From Zeugodacus cucurbitae (lineage: Eukaryota > Arthropoda > Insecta > Diptera > Tephritidae), in the NCBI RefSeq assembly GCF_028554725.1, contig NC_071667.1, forward strand, positions 28,229,501 through 28,293,500: a DNA stretch of 64,000 nt. The letters run 5' to 3'. Below the pieces are notes generated by a model. The model was not told the origin of the DNA, made no database searches, and saw nothing but the letters and a program-made list of their open reading frames with translations. The translations under genes were made by a program, and so were the position numbers. Of the stretch, positions 38,346-49,204 are shown piece by piece. The stretch's first letter is position 1, and every line of letters begins with the position of its first letter.

Positions 38346-39624
38346 ACATAGAATGCATTTGTCCTCTTGATTATATTAAATAATCGGTTTAGTCGAATCT
38401 TCAATTTGAAGTTTTGAAATGGATATTTTCTTGTATCAGCCAAACCCACAATCCAGAACATTTCTTGCCAGATACAATACAATACAAACTCGATTTTTAT
38501 ATAGCTTTTAGTACACTCCCTCAACTTAGAACCAAGAACAAGTTGTAGGCACACCCACCCTGAAAAGAAATTAGGCTAAGGTCCGTTTAGAGTTAGATTG
38601 ATATATATACATATATAGTATGTGTATGTAGTATATATTATATGTATACATAGATCATTTATATTAATATCATTTATGAAAAAATGTACTAAGAAACAAA
38701 AGACTCCGTCGGCATTGGAATGCATCATGTATGCTTCTACAATATCTAGATATCTATTTAATTTTTACACTTTTATGATGTTGTACAATGTTAAAACTGA
38801 AAATAATCGAATGAAAAAAAGTAGTAGTAAAAAGTTCATAATCAGTAACAACTTGTTGCAAGGAGTATGTGGCAGATTCGGATATTTGAAAATATATTCT
38901 CGAAGTTTCGTCGTTTAATATTTTTGAAAAAAGTCTCAAAAAGTTTATACCACGTTTCCAACCGATAATACTAATGTTTAACGCTATAAATAATTTGAAA
39001 TCAACTTCCATATTATTGTACTCAGCTACTACATAGTCCGTATTGCAATGATCTTAAAATATATTAGTGAGTCAAAATAAAAGCTTGAGCCGGTACACTT
39101 TAAGAATTTATTTAACCGAAAGTGCAACAAATAAGAAGAAATGATTTAATTTTCCTATCATATCATTATTATCTCCATGAACTCTTTGGTTCCAGCCAAT
39201 ACAACTTTGAAATAAAGAAGTATCCGCCCACCGTGCCGTTCACATGTTTAACGATTCTTATAAGTATATTCCCACAAAAATATCAATTGTGTCCTCAATA
39301 AATATTTATATAATTGGTCAAAATACAGAATGGCACCGATCGTAAGAGGGTCGAGACAGGCATATGATAATATTTTTTTTTTTCCAAAAAAAGGATTGTT
39401 ACACAAAATCAAGAAACGGTCGTTTGCGGTGAAGGTGACGAAGTGAATTTGATATGGAATGGAATAATTAATTTTCATATGCTCAATATCGGTGAATTGT
39501 GAGCTCTTTTTGTAGTGAAAATATAACTAAATCTACGATCTATCTATCTATCTTCTAAGTGAATTTAGAATTTATATAAATCACCATAAATTCACTAGAA
39601 TAACGACAATCATTATATATAGTA
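38346..39624. other. Unannotated AT-rich stretch
   Basis: No gene, terminal repeat or RNA feature seen. If 37.8-38.3 kb is a leader exon, this would be intron. Confidence 0.4.
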
Positions 39625-40614
39625 TGGGGGCTGGGCTAATTCCTGCACCGAATTTCCTTATTTTCACCACCAAGTTACATTTTATTCAATATTATACGAT
39701 TACTTAATTTTGCTAATATATCTCATAAATTAACCGATATATACGGTATAAAGTCCACCGGCAGTTTGAAAATCCGTGTATGGTATATGGGAGATAGAGA
39801 AAATATTGGTCCGATTTTGTAAATTTTTGGCACAGAGGCAAACAATTAGAAGAAACACATCTCCTTTGAATTTATTTTGAATATCTGAGAGATTTGCCGA
39901 TTTTTTTCGATAAAAAATTAAACAAAGGCTCTGAGGTCCTCATGTCCGATTACTGGCGCCCCGAAAAGTTATTATCCGATTTCGGTGATTTTTATACTGG
40001 ATGCTACATTAGAAATAGAGTGCAAAGTTTTGTTTTTATATCTTCACTGGTGTTTAACTTATCTATTGTAAAGTGAACGAATCAGTTGGTTTTCAAAAAT
40101 GTGGTATTGGAAGTAGGCGTGGTTGTGAATCGATTTCGTCCATTTTCAAACTATAGCTTGGGGATGCCAAGGAAATGGGCGTGGCTCCGCAAATTTGAGT
40201 ACCCCTTGTATACCATCTTTACCATGAAATTTAATGTTTCTGGTGTTTGTCCTTATTGAATTAAATCGTTTTTAGTAGTTTTCAATATAACTTTTGTATG
40301 GGAGGTAGGCCTTCATTTTTGGACTGTATAAGGAAGTGGCTAAACGAAACGACCGTAGAGAGTTTGGTTGATATAGCTTTAGTAGTTTAAGAGATATATA
40401 CTAAAAACTTAGTAGGGTGCAGGGTCACACCCACTTTCTCAAAAAAATTATATTCAAATATGACCCTTCTTAGTGCAATCCTTTAAACCAAATTTCATAG
40501 CTTTATTTATGGCTTGGTTATAACGCTTAATATGTTTTCGGTTTTCGCCATTTTGTGGGCGTGGCAGTTGAACAAAACTATTATAAAAATGTTATAATTG
40601 CGATAGTATAAAAA
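39625..40614 (-). mobile_element. DINE-1/mini-me-like element, copy 5 (degraded)
   Basis: It is inverted and much diverged. Recognisable blocks are GAGGTCCTCATGTCCGAT, CCGATTTCGGTGATTTTTAT, GGAAGTAGGCGTGGTTGTGA, TTTTGTGGGCGTGGCAGTTG and the terminal GCGATAGTATAAAAAT. The first 150 bases match the extra 3' block of copy 3. The GTCY tract and the 3' hairpin end are lost. It ends about 800 bp upstream of the exon 1A start codon, so it may sit in that exon's promoter or leader. Confidence 0.65.
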
Positions 40615-41408
40615 TCCTCCAGTTAGTATTAGTTTAGTGTCAGTTTGAGGGTTACCGAAAAAAATTTCTCCTTTAAATAAAAATACAAATTATTATATGT
40701 TGAAAAGGTATCTCAGATAATTAAAGTAAAAGTTATTCCTTCTGACCTAAAATTTTAAAATCAATTAGTTCGACAAACCGACAAGTCAGATCAGAACACA
40801 ACAGTGGCATGTATCATATAAAAGGTAGTAGTTCGAGGCAGTAAATTTATAATTTGTCTTTATTTTTCATAAGAAAATTGATTAAGAATTCGTCCAATGT
40901 TTAAGGATTTACAGAATATAATAACGGGTGAAACCCTGAAATCACCAAATCAAAAGTCAAATAAATACTCGTGATTTAAAATCAGTTATTTTTTTCCATT
41001 TCAGATTTTAAAACTAATTGTGACTAAAAATAACAAGTAATACATAGGAAATAATTAATGTAATAAAAGTCAGCGATAGTTTCAAGTGTTATTTCGTGGA
41101 AGCTCATCAAACAAAACCGACCATGAAAGTTTAAGCGAAGTTGGCATATGAAAATAATAAATGAAAGCTCGTACTACTTGCATTACAATAGAGTAGAATT
41201 ACTCGCATATCTATGAAAGGTGATTTCAACTCTAGAAATTCCAATAGTGCAAAGTAATAAGCAACAATAAGATTCTACAAAAAAAAAAAATCTAAGAAAA
41301 GTGAAAAGTGTGTAAACATTATAAAAATCCACTAATCTTCCACAAAATATCGAGTGTGTGTGTGTGAAATTTAAGTGAAATTGCGAAATCATCGTTCACT
41401 GCGTTTAG
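40615..41408 (+). promoter_or_regulatory. Probable 5' leader and promoter region of exon 1A
   Basis: AT-rich sequence with no coding frame. The last 150 bases have leader-like features: AAGTGAAAAGTGTG (41299-41312), a TG run (41355-41366) and AAGTGAAATTGCG just before the first ATG. An in-frame TAG sits immediately upstream at 41406-41408, so translation of exon 1A cannot start earlier unless there is a spliced upstream exon. I cannot place a start site. Confidence 0.4.
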
Positions 41409-41912
41409 ATGATTATGCATGGTACCTGGTACAAGGGACCACAATTGGCTCATCGCACACATACCCACAGCGATTACCATCGGGAGTATACACCAACTCA
41501 TCATCAACCCCACCATCTTCATCCACACCATCCCCATCATCATCAGGCACCGCCACCTCCACCACCATCGTCGCATTTACACTCGCATTCTCATCATCCG
41601 CATCCATATCGTTCGTATCCTTCGTTTGTGGTTGCACCGTATCATGAGTCGCCGCCTACCGCTGTACCGACACCCGCATCCACACCAATACCAACGCATA
41701 CACCAGCAACAACGTGTTTGAACGGTGTACCGGCACCAATACTGGTGGAAGGCTCCTTTGCCGCCGCTACTGTGCCCAATTCAGCCGTCGGCATCAATCA
41801 ATTGGCGTCGGTGTTGAGTCCAACAATTAAAATTGAACAACCTTTTGGTGAATCGCTATCGGTGGACGAGTATGCGCTGAATTTGGATTGCAACATCGAT
41901 AACACTTTTCGG
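41409..41912 (+). CDS. Alternative first coding exon 1A, His/Pro-rich N-terminus
   Basis: It encodes 168 residues, beginning MIMHGTWYKG and ending in phase 0 (CGG) at a GTGAGT donor. Residues 15-66 are extremely His-rich with a run of six prolines (48-53). Residues 80-100 are Pro/Thr-rich. Residues 132-168 are ordered-looking and acidic, with SPTIKIEQPFGES; IKIE (140-143) fits the sumoylation consensus. An in-frame stop precedes the first ATG. The in-frame ATG at 41415 has a better -3 base, and a third ATG (41419) is out of frame. The exon can splice in frame to 63775. His-rich tracts and sumoylation motifs are common in fly transcription factors, but I do not recognise the gene. Confidence 0.75.
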
Positions 41913-41918
41913 GTGAGT
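41913..41918 (+). promoter_or_regulatory. Splice donor of exon 1A
   Basis: CGG|GTGAGT matches the fly donor consensus. Coding-like composition stops here: the open frame continues only 19 codons, into AT-rich sequence. The implied intron to 63774 is about 21.9 kb. Confidence 0.8.
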
Positions 41919-43230
41919 AAAAATTATATAGTTTCCGTTTCATCAATCTTTGTTTTAATAAAAATGGGGTAGCGTTACAATTAGAACTTATAGTAATATG
42001 ATTAAATGTGTATTTTAAGTACACTTGAAATAGCGATTAGGTTAAACTCGATGGTTGTTTTCTACAAAAGGTAAACACACTTAAACTATAAACAGTCCTT
42101 ACTGATTCAAAAATTACCTTCTTAATTAGATTTTTAGACTCAACACAGATAGTTTGACAGTTAGAATCCATTTAACTAGGGAAATTTGATCCTAGACCAC
42201 CAGAAGGATCTTACAACAGCGCAATTGCTAGTGACTATCCACCTCGTTTCCAGCTCAGCTGAGGCTCAATCGTACAGTAGTAAACCACAAGAGGGTTTGT
42301 GTCTTTCTACTTGTTTACAATCTACTGTAGGTGAGATTGACGTAACTAACTTAGCATGCTCATCAGTCTTATAATTCAAGTGCGGTCAGGTACCCAAAAT
42401 AGTCTAAACGCAAGGTAGCCCGATGCAATTAATGATGAGTACTTACCTGAACTGGGCGCACATTCAGCAAACTTAAAGCTAGTATCGCCGTTCTGCTTCA
42501 GAGTCACTTCTCAGAAATATGCGTGGCTCCGCAGCAATAGATCCACTACTGCCTTTATGACAGCCCCTTCCGCTTTTAAAATGCTGCAGTTGTCTGGAAA
42601 CCTGAAGCTAGAGTTGATGATTTCGACTCCCCGCGCCTCTCCTCCAGCAACTCCTACCCACCCATACCCCTCTCGAAGGTCTAAGAACAGAAAAGAGACA
42701 GTCAGACCAGCGAAAAATTGTGAAAAATATAGGTAATTGGTATTGGGAATTTTTGTTTTTGTAGCTGGAAAATACGTATATGTTGGGCTTTATCTTGTGG
42801 TCCGCTTGAGGTTGCCAAATAGAGTTCAAACGTAAAAATAAATCCTATAAGTAGTCTTACAATATTTGGTTTGGAGATGGAGATTTTCTCATTGAAACAG
42901 AAGGACAAATTTTCCTGACTTTTTTCTGATTAACGGCTCTTTGTTAGGCGTTTTTCTTGTCTTTAATTTCGAATACGCTGTCACATTTAGTAAACCCCTT
43001 TACCCACAGAAAAGTAAATATCCAGGCATGTTCCGGAAATCGCGCGATTTCAATTCGGATCCGAAATTACAACTCGTACGATTTTGTTTTAGGTGTTCTA
43101 CAATTTGTACGTGTCATTTAATTTCCGCTTTTTTCATTGCGACAGTTTGACAAAACAAATAAAAGAGAATCCGTTGGTTCAAATTTTTTTAAATAATTTG
43201 AAATTAAACATTTTTTTTTCATTAAAGTAA
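41919..43230. other. Intronic stretch
   Basis: No confirmed feature. A plus-strand frame open from about 42451 to 42736 contains SAFKMLQLSGNLKLEL followed by Pro/Arg-rich sequence. It lacks a clear start and could be a retroelement remnant. Confidence 0.4.
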
Positions 43231-43720
43231 CAATGTGTTTTATGGCCATTTATGTGTTGAACGAACGTGAACTATATTATCAAGGTGGAATCGAAAGGTG
43301 GCATTTGAGAGACAATGCTAATCCCCATTCTGCAACATATTCCACGTGAGTTTTGCTAAAATGTTTCTACTTGTCGACTTGATATGGTTTCTGCTTGTTT
43401 CCAGCTATCGGTTATCATATCTTTAGAAAAAACTTACATACCTTACTGAATAAAATTGGGGGCAAGTCTTAGGTTTTTCACTGAAGATTAATATCAACGT
43501 TCAGTTGGAAAGAATACCGATATTGTTCTGGGTAGAAGCACAGTATCCAAAAACTTATCAGAAATGATTAATGTTTTAGAAAGATTTGGAACACCAAGAG
43601 TAATAGGGTGCATTGATTGCACTCATGCAGTTACCCTGAATGTCTGTGGACGTTCTCTTTTATTAAATACTAGCAGACCGCACCACCTTCACACGGGTTT
43701 AAACAAATTTCAAATTTCAA
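43231..43720 (+). pseudogene. PIF/Harbinger transposase remnant
   Basis: A frame at 43564-43842 contains FGTPRVIGCIDCTHAV. This corresponds to the first catalytic block of Harbinger (DDE_Tnp_4) transposases, usually FP-VIGAIDCTH, with the catalytic Asp at 43615-43617. Upstream, 43231-43560 reads as broken frames, including LNVLSELYYQGGIER-like and RNNLHTLLNKIGG-like pieces that would fit the transposase N-terminal half. Downstream similarity fades after HHLHTGLNKFQI, where the family would have a YSIN-Q block. No terminal repeats were found. It lies within the large intron, in the same orientation as the host gene. Confidence 0.65.
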
Positions 43721-44900
43721 ACATTTCAAGAGTTATAAGTTTTTACACACTTATACACACTCTCCCGTACATATGTATGTACTTTCCCGTTTCTTGCGTG
43801 GGTTCATTTAAAAAAAGTAAAATGAGGAAAATTCGAACATGAAATTATATTTTATTTGCAATGAGCTAAAACTTGATTACGACCTTTAATCTTTGGTGTC
43901 CGTTGTCTTTCTCTCTGATTATGAAGGCGTTGGGAACGCTCAGAGTTCGACGCCCTAGTGCGGGCTTGTATATTTCTAAACTTTTGTTCTTCTAGCAGCT
44001 GCTCACGCTCCGTACTCGACTCTCAAGCGCGTACTTGGGAGGCTTTGAAATTTGGTTTAGCAAGCAACTGCGAGCGCTCGTTACTCGACATTCTGCCACA
44101 CGATAGCGATGCGAAGAAAATGACTTGCAAGACGATTTTCAGTTTCAGATTAAGATGCTCCATCACGGAGCCTTTTTGATACCCTCACCTGGGAACTATT
44201 TCCAGAAAGTTGAGATTCTAGCAATAAATATAGCCTATGTTACTCGGAGTGAATGTAGCTTTCCAATGGTGAAAGAATTTTTAAAATCGGCGCAGTAGTT
44301 TCTGAGTTTATTCATTACAAATATACATACAAATCTCTCCTCTTTATAATAGTAGTATAGACGTACATTGTAATAACTGTATCTTAAACAAACCGTTGAT
44401 TTGGATTCAAAATCACTTTCGTTTATCTTGCCCAAATATGAAAGGGTGACAAAACGATTTGGTGATGTTCGAAAAAAAAAAACAAAAAACGGAACGATTT
44501 ACAGAACATGAGAAATAATTTGAAAACGGAAAATGTGGATATAATTCCCGAAAACGATGCCTGATAATAACTTAAAACAGTTGATATTTTACTATTTAAT
44601 AAGGACATACATACATAGACATGTTGAAAGCGATGACTTCTTAACATATTGAGAGACAACGAGTTTAAATATTTCATCGTTTAAATTATGAAAAAATCTG
44701 ATTTTGTTCGTCATTTGTATAAAAAACAAGTAAAAACATAAACCTTATGTGGATATGCCTCTATTCATGTGTATTTTTGTACTCTATACACTTCACTCGC
44801 AAACCCTTTTCAAAGCATTTTAAAAATAATTTATCAGACAATTTTAATACTTAACTGAAATTAAATTGAACCACAACATGAAATTTGAAGCTGTCAAAGA
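43721..44900. other. Intronic stretch with a dispersed-repeat tail
   Basis: From about 44190 to 44361 the sequence reads like the 3' tail of a dispersed insect repeat: AAATCGGCGCAGTAGTTTCT, GTTTATTCATTACAAATATA and CTCTTTATAATAGTAGTATA. The last motif is shared with 36296-36316. The rest shows no recognisable feature. Confidence 0.4.
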
Positions 44901-45155
44901 ATGGATATCCTCAAAACCACCAGTAACCAATTAAACGAATGCATGAAAGAGAAAAACTACAAAAACATGTCTGCGAGTTGTTTCAATGAAAGGTTGCAAA
45001 AAATATTAGGCGAATGCAGTGAGGCATTCGAAAAGCAGGAGCGAGATGGTTGCAGAACACAAATAATATTATATTGGATTATATATAATAATAAAGAACC
45101 CTACAATTATTATCAGGAAGACAATGAAGAGCGGATGAAAACAGAGCTGCTGTAA
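44901..45155 (+). CDS. Small candidate ORF, unknown function
   Basis: An 84-codon frame with an ATG start and TAA stop. It reads MDILKTTSNQLNECMKEKNY, then FNERLQKILGECSEAFEKQE, and ends in a charged EDNEERMKTELL tail. The composition is protein-like: charged, amphipathic, with mixed codon use and no simple repeat. This is unlike the low-complexity frames nearby. There is no signal peptide or membrane segment. It lies inside the 21.9-kb intron, on the same strand. No AATAAA or clear promoter was identified. It could be a nested small gene, an unused alternative exon, a transposon fragment or chance. I do not recognise it. Confidence 0.3.
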   Translation: MDILKTTSNQLNECMKEKNYKNMSASCFNERLQKILGECSEAFEKQERDGCRTQIILYWIIYNNKEPYNYYQEDNEERMKTELL

Positions 45156-48100
45156 ATTATAAAAATGACGGCGGCAAAAAAACACAACAAAAAAGTATTA
45201 GAGAAATTAAATTATGTACCCAAAAATTCAATGTGGGCGTGTTCTAATTGAATTTATTTCAAATATTATTAACAACAACAAAACAATTGTGGGAGCATCT
45301 TCTAAAAACATAAGCTGCAACAAAGGCAACCGTAAGAATTGTCGAAGACAATGAAAAAGTGGTTGAAAAAGACGGTAGGCGAATAAAAAACCCCATAGCA
45401 GCAATAACAACAATGCAGAAAGAGAGTACATGTAAAAAATAGGAGAAAAGTAATAAAATAACTTAAAAACTCGCATTAAACACGCCCACATCAAGCAGCA
45501 ACAACAAATGACAAGAGACAGAAATGGCGTTTTTGCGCAAATACCGGTAATATTTATACTTTTTATTAGTGTTTTCTAACTGGCCAAGCGAGTAGTGCCG
45601 GCAAATTCACTGAGAGCCACACGAAAGCAACAATAGCATAGCGGTGCAAGGGAGACGGAGCGCGTGAGAGCGCCATCAATAGCATGTGCGTGCGTGTGAG
45701 TATGAGCTTGTATGAGTGAACGTAGCAACGTAGCCTGCAAAATTGGGCGAAATTTTTCGACTCCATTAATTTGGTGAGCGTTTGAGTGCCGTTGCATAAA
45801 GTCACTCAAAGAGCGCAAACATCTTCATGTTTAGGGTTAAGAGCGTTTTTTGCTACACCGAGCTTTTTTATAGCGCTCAGCATGCATGATGTAGTCCTTG
45901 ATGTGCTGTGCAGCTTTTTTCGGTGCATATGCACTAAAATAAGGATTGTGTCCTTGCTGCCATAATTGCTGACATTCGGTTGTTTACATTTTACGATTTT
46001 TCGTAAGCGAAAAAAGCTGTCACTTCTGTCTCTGAAAGCCACTGAGAGACATTAGTTTGTCAGAGTGTACAAATGTTGTTTTTTGTTGGCATATTTTGTG
46101 AGTCGAAGCTGTTGCGTCGTCATTTGCATTACAAGGACATTTTTGAGCTTTTTTCCATAATTTATATGATAATGAGTACCACATGCTTCTCTCTGATTTG
46201 CTTTATGGTTAGATTTGTATATTTGTATAAGGATTTGAAGCTAAAAATTAGTCAGCTGTCTATTTAATAGTAAAATAAGTGTTAAACTCAATGTTCAAAA
46301 TTTTCGAACTGCGCTATAAAACTGCTCAAGCCGATCAAGAGATCTCAACTTTTACTCGACATACATATATACTATAAAAAAACAGATTTGTAGACATTCA
46401 GCTGCAAGCTTCCTTTTAGATAGAGTTGACATAGAAGAACCCTGCTCACTTTCTCGGTCACACTGCGGGTCTAAGCCTTATGCTGGACTAGCATCTGCTA
46501 TGGACTCAATTGCCCAATACATTAATTTTACTCATTTATATTTATTAGCCAGATATCAATAAAGACTTTCAGCGCTAAACTATGTAAGTAAAAGGATACG
46601 TTAAGAGCAAGTAACTGTAAGTGGCGACTAACTGGTAGTGTGGAGAGAGCAGCTTATTCATGTTAACGCTTAAAGACATTTCAAGGATCTGCAGAAGTAT
46701 GTTTGACTCAAAAACTTCTGACCGGTAAAAAAACTGTGAAGAATAAAAGTAAAAAAAATTGCAGAAAAAACAAAACATTCGTAAAATAAGTCATAACGAC
46801 GAGCAATAATAAAAACAGTGCAAAGCAGCGCGAAACCGGATAAGCAGCGAAAGACAGAGGGAGGAAGTGAAAACACATGCTCGAGCAATGAGGATTTTTT
46901 CACGCTCGTAAATTGCAAATTCGCTGCGCGTAGCAGCATGGCAAGTGCAACAGTAGCAGCAGCAGCAGAGCAATAACAACGGCGCATAAGATTGCTGCAA
47001 CGCGTAAAAAAGGATACGACGCTGCAGCGCGATGCTCATAATAAACTTAAATACATATATACATACATATGTACGTACAAAAGTAGAGATGCTGCAACTG
47101 CGCAGTCTGCGCTTACAACGTTTCTAGCATGAATTGCAGTTGCAATTGCAACATGTATATAGAAAAGCTAAGAAATATACGTACATTAAAGTAGCAATGC
47201 TTTTCAATAAAAAGGGTGTGCTGATGGTATAGATGGTATATATCAGATTTGTACACGAAGGGAATAGTAAAGCTGAAATAAGAGAATATTAGGTAAACAT
47301 ATTTATAGTTACCACTTCAAGTACTTGTACTGATTCAAGTTAACTGTAAAAAGCGCTCCTTCGATCGCCTTCTTTAAAATAGTTCACATATATGTATATT
47401 TATTTCAGACCCTGTTCTTAGATGATATTGACATAATTTTAATAATTTTCTTTAGTCTCAACATACGGTGTGGACACGATAAAATTTTTGTCAAAAACTC
47501 TGTGAGAACCTAGTATTTATACAAAACTGAGAGGTACCACGTTTTATCAAGAAATATATAAGATATGTCAGTGTGTCCAGATTCAATGCGATAAACTGCT
47601 GCTATATTCGGATAATCTATTAAGGGGGTCATCCCATGACGCCCTCTTTTTTTGGGATTTTTTCCTTCACGATTTTGGCTGTTTGGCTTATCGGAAACAA
47701 TTTAATGCACATATATAACCGTAGAATTGTTGTTTCTTTCTTTTGATAAGTAAAATATGATTTAATACATTTTAAAAATTTGTTTAAAAAAAAATTGTAA
47801 AATACAAAATTCATTGCTTTGCTCTGTATACATAGAGTCAAAACATAGATTTGTGTAATAAAATTGTTATTAAATGATCAAAAGACATGATAGTATTATA
47901 CTTTTAAAACCTCCTTCTGTCATCAAGCAGCTTCTTTCCGCGAGCTCTTGACTAGCTCCAAAGATCAACTACATATCTTGTAATTTTTCCCTAATGCCAA
48001 CAATGGCCACTGCCATAAGTGTATATTTATTTCTGGTGACTGGAGCAACCAGAATATTATTCTTATTCTTTATACGGCTTGTGTGTTTAGTGTTTCGGAT

Positions 48101-48247
48101 CAATATCTCGCTGAAACATACCTTAAACAGGCCTTTCAGCAAGATTCAACATTTACTTGTTATATTATATATTATTAAAAGAAAGATGATGCCTCTGAAT
48201 TTCTTCTAAGAGACTTACCTATATTTTCGGTAAAAAAAAATTATAAG
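45156..48247. other. Intronic stretch
   Basis: A CAA-rich stretch after 45160, a GC-balanced stretch 45570-46040 with open frames on the minus strand, and a short CAG tract near 46951-46966. A GGGGGTCATCCCATGACG motif at about 47624 looks like a transposon end, but no partner was found. Confidence 0.4.
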
Positions 48248-49204
48248 AACTGAGGTCCTCATGTTCGATAAATGGGACCTTGAAAACTTATGGTCCGATT
48301 TCGACGATTTTTAGAAGGGAGATGCCACACTATAAATGCAGTATTTATGTAAAGTTCTGTTCCGATATATTCACTAGTGCTTACTTTATATACATATTGT
48401 ATAGTAAAAAATTCAGATCTACTTCAAAGTTCTGGTACATTGGAAGTAGACGTGGTTGTGAACCGAATTGGCCTTTTATCAAAACATATCATTGGGATGC
48501 AAGGAAAATATCACAAACCAAATTTCATTGAAATTTGTCGAGTAGTTTCGGAGATATGCTTTTTGACCCATAAGTGGGCGGAATAACACCCATTTAAAGT
48601 TTTGTATACCATTTTGATTGCAGCTCTTCCGTACCTTCTTTATAATGAAATTTAATGTATCTGGTGTTTTCCCTTAGATAGGCGTGGTTATAAACCGATT
48701 TCCTCCATTTTTGGATTGTATAAGGTAGTACCTAAAAGAAACGACTCTAGTTTGGTTGATATAGCTTTAGTAGTTTACGAGATATAAACAAAAAGCTTAG
48801 TAGAGGGCGGGGCCACGACCACTTCCCCAAACAAATTACAACCAAATATGCCCCTTCACAGTGCGATCATTTGTACGAAATTTTATTTTTATAGCGTTAT
48901 TAACGCACTTCGTCATTTTGTGGGAGTAGCAGTTATCCGATTTTGCCCACCGAAAGCAACCTTCCTATGGTCCAAGAAATACGTGTACCAAGTTTTATCA
49001 AGATATCTTAATTTTTACTCAAGTTACAGCTTGCACAGACGGACAGACATACAGACATCGGGATTTTAACTCCACTCTTCTCCCTGATCACTTTGGTATA
49101 TATGTATAACCCCATATCTAACTCGGTTTTGGGTGTTACAAACAACCGTTATGTGAACAAAACTAGTATACTCTCCTAGCAACTTTGTTGCGCGAGTATA
49201 AAAA
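48248..49204 (-). mobile_element. DINE-1/mini-me-like element, copy 6 (3' end missing)
   Basis: It is inverted. It runs from GAGGTCCTCATGTTCGAT to GCGCGAGTATAAAAAT. The hairpin-bearing 3' terminus (left side here) is absent. The inverted GTCY tract is short (GACGGACAGACATACAGACA). It has the copy 1-type 3' module and carries internal deletions relative to copy 4. Confidence 0.7.

Noticed and set aside
41419..41721. Overlapping +1 frame of 100 codons in exon 1A (dual coding)
   Set aside because: It is Ile/His-rich and repetitive, as expected from reading a CAT/CAC-rich tract out of frame. There is no independent evidence of translation.
47619..47840. GGGGGTCATCCCATGACG motif as a transposon end
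   Set aside because: It looks like a terminal motif, but I found no matching inverse end or target duplication in the neighbourhood.
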